Shown here in pieces: positions 60,640 through 64,000 of a stretch of DNA of 64,000 bases (the first letter of the stretch is position 1; each line of letters opens with the position of its first letter). Origin of the DNA: Orobanche coerulescens (lineage: Eukaryota; Streptophyta; Magnoliopsida; Lamiales; Orobanchaceae); NCBI GenBank assembly GCA_033398695.1, contig CM065812.1, positions 141,676,858 through 141,740,857 on the forward strand, written 5' to 3'. The notes beneath the pieces are model-generated. The model was not told the origin of the DNA. It did no database searches and saw only the letters and a program-made list of their open reading frames with translations. The position numbers and the translations under genes were made by a program.

Positions 60640-61830
60640 AAATCCCAAACAAGGTGGCATACCAAATGAATCCAAAAGAGCACGTGGAGCTACAAAGACA
60701 AGTTCAAGAGCTGTTGAACAAGGGGCTACTAAGAGAAAGCATGAGCCCTTGTGCCGTTTCGGCTCTTCTAGTTCCAAAGAAGGATGAAACTTGTGAATGT
60801 GCGTTGATAGTCGAGCGGTGAACAAAATCACAATCAAGTACCACTTTCCTATTCCATGCCTTGACGACTTTCTAGATCAACTACATGGAGCGTCAATCTT
60901 TTGGAAGATAGATCTTTGAAGTGGCTATCATCAAATTCCAGTGAGGCCCCAAGATGAATGAAAGACGGCGTTTAAGATGAGATATGGGCTCTACGAGTGG
61001 ATGGTGATGCTGTTTGGACTATCAAATGCTCCGAGCACATTAATGAGATTGATGAACCAGGTATTCAAGCCATTTATTGGTAAAATCATTGTGGTTTACT
61101 TCGATGATATCTTGGTCTTCAGCAAAAGTGATGAACACTTGGAGCATCTTTATCAAGTTTTTGAGGCTCTAAGAAAAGAAAAGTTGTACACTAACCTGAA
61201 AAAATGTGAGGTTTTTTTCAAAAGCCTTATTTTTCTAGGCTTTATCATATGCGGCGAAGGGATTAAGGTGGATCCAAGCAAGGTAGAAGTTATTGTAAGC
61301 TGGCCAACCCCAATTATGATTCGTTATGTTCAGAGTTTTCATGGCCTCGCTTCTTTCTATCATTGATTTATCAAAGTATTCAGCACTGTTGTTGCCCAAT
61401 CACCGAGTGCATGAAAGATGAAAGATTTCAGTGGTCAAAATATGCACAGAAGAGCTTTGATCTCATGAATAAGAAGATAACAGAAGCTCATATTCTCACA
61501 CTCCCAGATTTTGAAGAAATATTTGAAGTGGATTGTGATGCTTCAAATGTTGGCATTGGTGCAGTTCTTAGTCAAGAAGGTAAGCTACTTGCCTGCTATA
61601 GTGAGAAATTAACTGGAAGTCGAAGGATTTACTCTACCTACGACAAGGAGTTTTATGCTATTATTAGAGCTTTGGATCATTGGAGTCATTACCTTTTACC
61701 GAAAGAGTTCATTCTCTTTTCCGATCATGAGGCTCTTAAATATATCAATGGTCAGCATGAACTCAATCGTCAGCATACAAAATGGGTTGAATTTCTTAAT
61801 CTCTTACCTTTCATATCAAACACAAATTAG
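60640..61830 (+). pseudogene. Reverse transcriptase and RNase H of Reina-like element
   Basis: RT from [18 protein letters not shown] near 60665 through a frameshift near 60800, stops near 60920 and 60960, to the catalytic YFDDILVFS near 61098 and [11 protein letters not shown] near 61235. RNase H follows from about 61400 in a shifted frame: FEVDCDASNVGIGAVLSQEG (near 61515) and FSDHEALKYI (near 61720). Catalytic YFDD is kept but the protein is broken. Confidence 0.88.
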
Positions 61831-62079
61831 GCAAGCAAAATCAAGTGGCGGACGCTCTATGCTGAAGACATTCTCTACTTTCCACATTTCAAGTAGAAGT
61901 CTTGGGCTTTAATATTCTTAAGGAACAATACAAAAATGATCCTCAATTTGGAAAGATATGGGAAGACTGCTTAAGAGGTCCATCTAATCATTTCTTATTA
62001 CAAGATGGATTCATTTTCAAAATTAACCAGTTATGTTTCAAAGATGGATTCATTTCTTAGTGAATCAATTATAAAAAAG

Positions 62080-62640
62080 CTCGTGGAGGAGGATTCACTG
62101 GACATTTTAGTCGAGAAAAGACTTTGTCTATTGTTTGTGAAAATTTATATTGGCCAATAATAGATAGAGATGTCGCAAAGTATGTGGAGCGATGTAGGTC
62201 TTGTCATGTAGCCAAGACTCAGGCTCAAATACGGGTTTATACACTCTATTACCCATTTCGACGACTCCATGGGAAGATGTGAGCTTAGATTTTGTGGTGG
62301 GATTGCCAACAAAAGAAAGAAACAAAGATTACATTATGGTGGTGGTAGATCGGTTTCCAAAAATAGCTCATTTCATGCCATGTAACAAAACCATGGATGC
62401 TTCAAACATTACCGACCTCTATTTTCGTGAGATTTTGAAGCTGCATGGTATTCCGAAGACTATCACATCTGATCGTGATCCAAAGTTTATGAGTCACTTT
62501 TGGCAAACTTTATGGAGAAAATTGAGGACCACTCTCCAATTTAGTACCTCACACCATCCTCAAACCGATGGTCAAAATGAAGTTGTTAATCCAAGTTTGG
62601 AAAATATTTTGCAAAGTTTGGTATGAGATATTATTCATCA
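62080..62640 (+). pseudogene. Integrase of Reina-like element
   Basis: Zinc-binding N-terminus around ENLYWPIIDRD and CRSCHVAK near 62140-62215, a frameshift, then the core with LDFVVGLP (first Asp), ITSDRDPKFMS (second Asp) and HPQTDGQNEVVN (third acidic residue). Stops occur near 62625. The segment to 63119 is a decayed C-terminus ending in ATFNIDDLYHFHGD; no chromodomain recognised. Confidence 0.85.
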
Positions 62641-63142
62641 ACGGGATCTTGTTCTTTCCCAAGCTGAATTTTCCTACAACAGGTCCTCCAGTCAGAAAAC
62701 TATAAGCACTCCATTTGAAGTTGGTTATGGGTAAAATCCGAACAGCCACTTGTATTTGAGCCCTATCTACACATTCTTATAGTGGAGATGCCGATGATAG
62801 AGTCAAGAACATCAAGAAGATGCATAATGAGATTCATGATATGATGGTGAAGAAGAATGAAATTACAAAAATATGGCTGATAAACAGCCGACAACATTTA
62901 GTGAAGGAGACTTGGTCTGGATCCATCTTCATAAAGAAAGATTTCCTAGGGCCGTCATGGAAAGCTGAAGGCAAACGGTCCTTTCAAAGTTCTTCAGCGT
63001 GTTGGAGAAAATGCTTACAAGATTGAATTCCCATGAGATTGTGGCATCTCTGCAACATTTAATATAGATGATTTATATCATTTCCATGGTGATCAAAAGG
63101 ATGAGGATGCTCAACAATGAGTTTCCTCGCAGCGGAAGCAAA

Positions 63143-63712
63143 TGATGCAGATTTCAGCGAGACACTTCCAGCAGATGGGTCTACTTTGGACTTAAACATG
63201 CTTTAATTGGGACTGGGATCGAACTGGCCTATGAGCCATATATGGTTTCAAATCAAAACGAGTTTAGTTTCATACAGAACAAACGAAAGGTCATTTGGGG
63301 TTTTCTAGAAGAAGTTATGGCTGTTTTACTATAGGTTAGATAACAGTCCGAAAATCTACATGTCTTTTCATATTTTCGTCTAGAATTTATAAGTTATTCA
63401 TGTACTTGGAAGATGAAATGCGTATTTAGTGAGGGAGGTGAAGGGTTGTAAGAACTAATATATATGAATAATAAGAACTAATATATATGAGTAAGTGGGA
63501 GCGTGGAAGCAATGAACATTGAATCAAATAAAATATTGAGTTTCGTAACTTGTTTGAGAAGAATTATTTCTTCTTATTCTCTCTTAACCTTTTAGGTGGA
63601 TTCCGTAAGGTGACAAGTGTCTCTAATCTATTTGTTGGATTCTTTAGAGTGAAGAGTTTTCTTAGAGTGTGTTCTTGTGTTTCCTCCTCACTTCTTCATT
63701 TGCCTGGTATTA
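63143..63712 (+). repeat. 3' LTR of Reina-like element
   Basis: 570 bp; same start TGATGCAGATTTCAGCG and a matching 'GGTGGATTCCGTAAGGTGACAAGTGTC'-type region as the 5' LTR. The LTRs are clearly diverged, so this insertion is older than the LARD-like one. Confidence 0.8.
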
Positions 63713-63717
63713 GAAGA

Positions 63718-64000
63718 GCAACGGAGAAATAAGGTCGCCCTGACGCAAACCCTGGATATAGGCAAAATAACTAGCCAGACTGTCGTTCATCAGAATGTAA
63801 AATGTATAGCTTTCGACATAGTGATAGATATAAAGAATCCATATAGATGGGAAACCCATCCTCAATAGGACCTCACGCAAAAAATGCCCGTAAACCCTAT
63901 CATATGCCTTAGCCATGTCAAGCTTTTGCGCAAGGTTCGTGGATTAGTTCATGGGCCAAAAGGATATTTTCAGTAATAATCCAGTACTGAAAAAATTGAC
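63718..64000 (-). pseudogene. L1-type LINE ORF2, N-terminal RT part (runs off window)
   Basis: Minus strand: ITENILLAHELIHE, a frameshift, then LDMAKAYDRV and GLRQGDLISPLLF. This joins to VLAADYLS at 49549 when the nested elements are removed, proving one interrupted LINE. Confidence 0.85.

Larger units (their letters stand above)
49555..63712 (+). mobile_element. Reina-like Ty3/gypsy element inserted in the L1 LINE
   Basis: LTRs are about 540-570 bp and start TGATGCAGATTTCAGCG. The 5' LTR is 49555-49954 plus 58691-58829, split by the LARD-like element; the 3' LTR is 63143-63712. gag, protease, RT, RNase H and integrase lie in gypsy order at 58855-63119. The L1 reading resumes across it (PLLF on one side, VLAADYLS on the other). 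Flanks AAAGG (49550-49554) and GAAGA (63713-63717) fit a mutated duplication AAAGA. Short LTRs and protein motifs suggest Reina; no clear chromodomain is seen. Confidence 0.85.

Overview
The window looks like nuclear DNA of a flowering plant, probably a eudicot with a repeat-rich genome. It is almost wholly nested retrotransposons with plant-type features: initiator-Met tRNA primer sites, Ty1/copia and Ty3/gypsy polyproteins, plant L1 and RTE LINEs, and 1-4 kb LTRs. No intact host gene is visible. The only non-transposon-like coding sequences lie at 36.7-38.3 kb: an intron-free LOG (cytokinin-activating enzyme) pseudogene, and an open frame resembling plant-virus cysteine-rich nucleic-acid-binding proteins.

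Layout. 1-3546: minus-strand Tat-like Ty3/gypsy element with gag, a 260-270 bp tandem repeat and the end of an antisense ORF, but no pol in view. Its LTR (3547-4609 + 13906-13971) is split by copia element 1 (4610-13900, target duplication GTTTG). 13972-36599: stacked minus-strand chromovirus-type pieces. A long LTR-like block Y2 (13972-14494 + 33961-36599) is split by an element with LTRs X1 and X2. X1 (14495-15090 + 24081-25328) is itself split by copia element 2 (15091-24075, CAGAG). Inside lie a chromodomain remnant, a second Y block (Y1, 25691-31694) and a plus-strand solo LTR (27027-29305, TTATG). 36600-40143: the 5' part of a minus-strand Athila/Tat-type element whose PBS is followed by the cysteine-rich ORF and the LOG pseudogene. 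40144-41913: a plus-strand LTR fragment. 41914-45485: old, mostly unclassified DNA. 45486-64000: a minus-strand L1 LINE carrying a 5'-truncated RTE LINE (33 bp duplication) and a Reina-like gypsy element (49555-63712), whose 5' LTR is split by a non-coding LARD-like element (49955-58685, TTCAT).

The strongest unexplained signal is regulatory. Several different LTR families carry, upstream of a TATA-like box, arrays of a 12-bp palindrome-like CpG-rich word (TAGCGTGCGCTA, TTACGTACGTAA or TTACGGCCGTAA) at 22-24 bp spacing, very often exactly 23. In two homologous LTR blocks the words changed class while the 23-bp spacing and flanking anchors stayed. In two LTR families the distance from TATA to the first word is identical (11 bp).

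All reading was by eye. Clade names rest on motif recognition, and boundaries on terminal TG/CA sequences, primer sites, polypurine tracts and matching target duplications.
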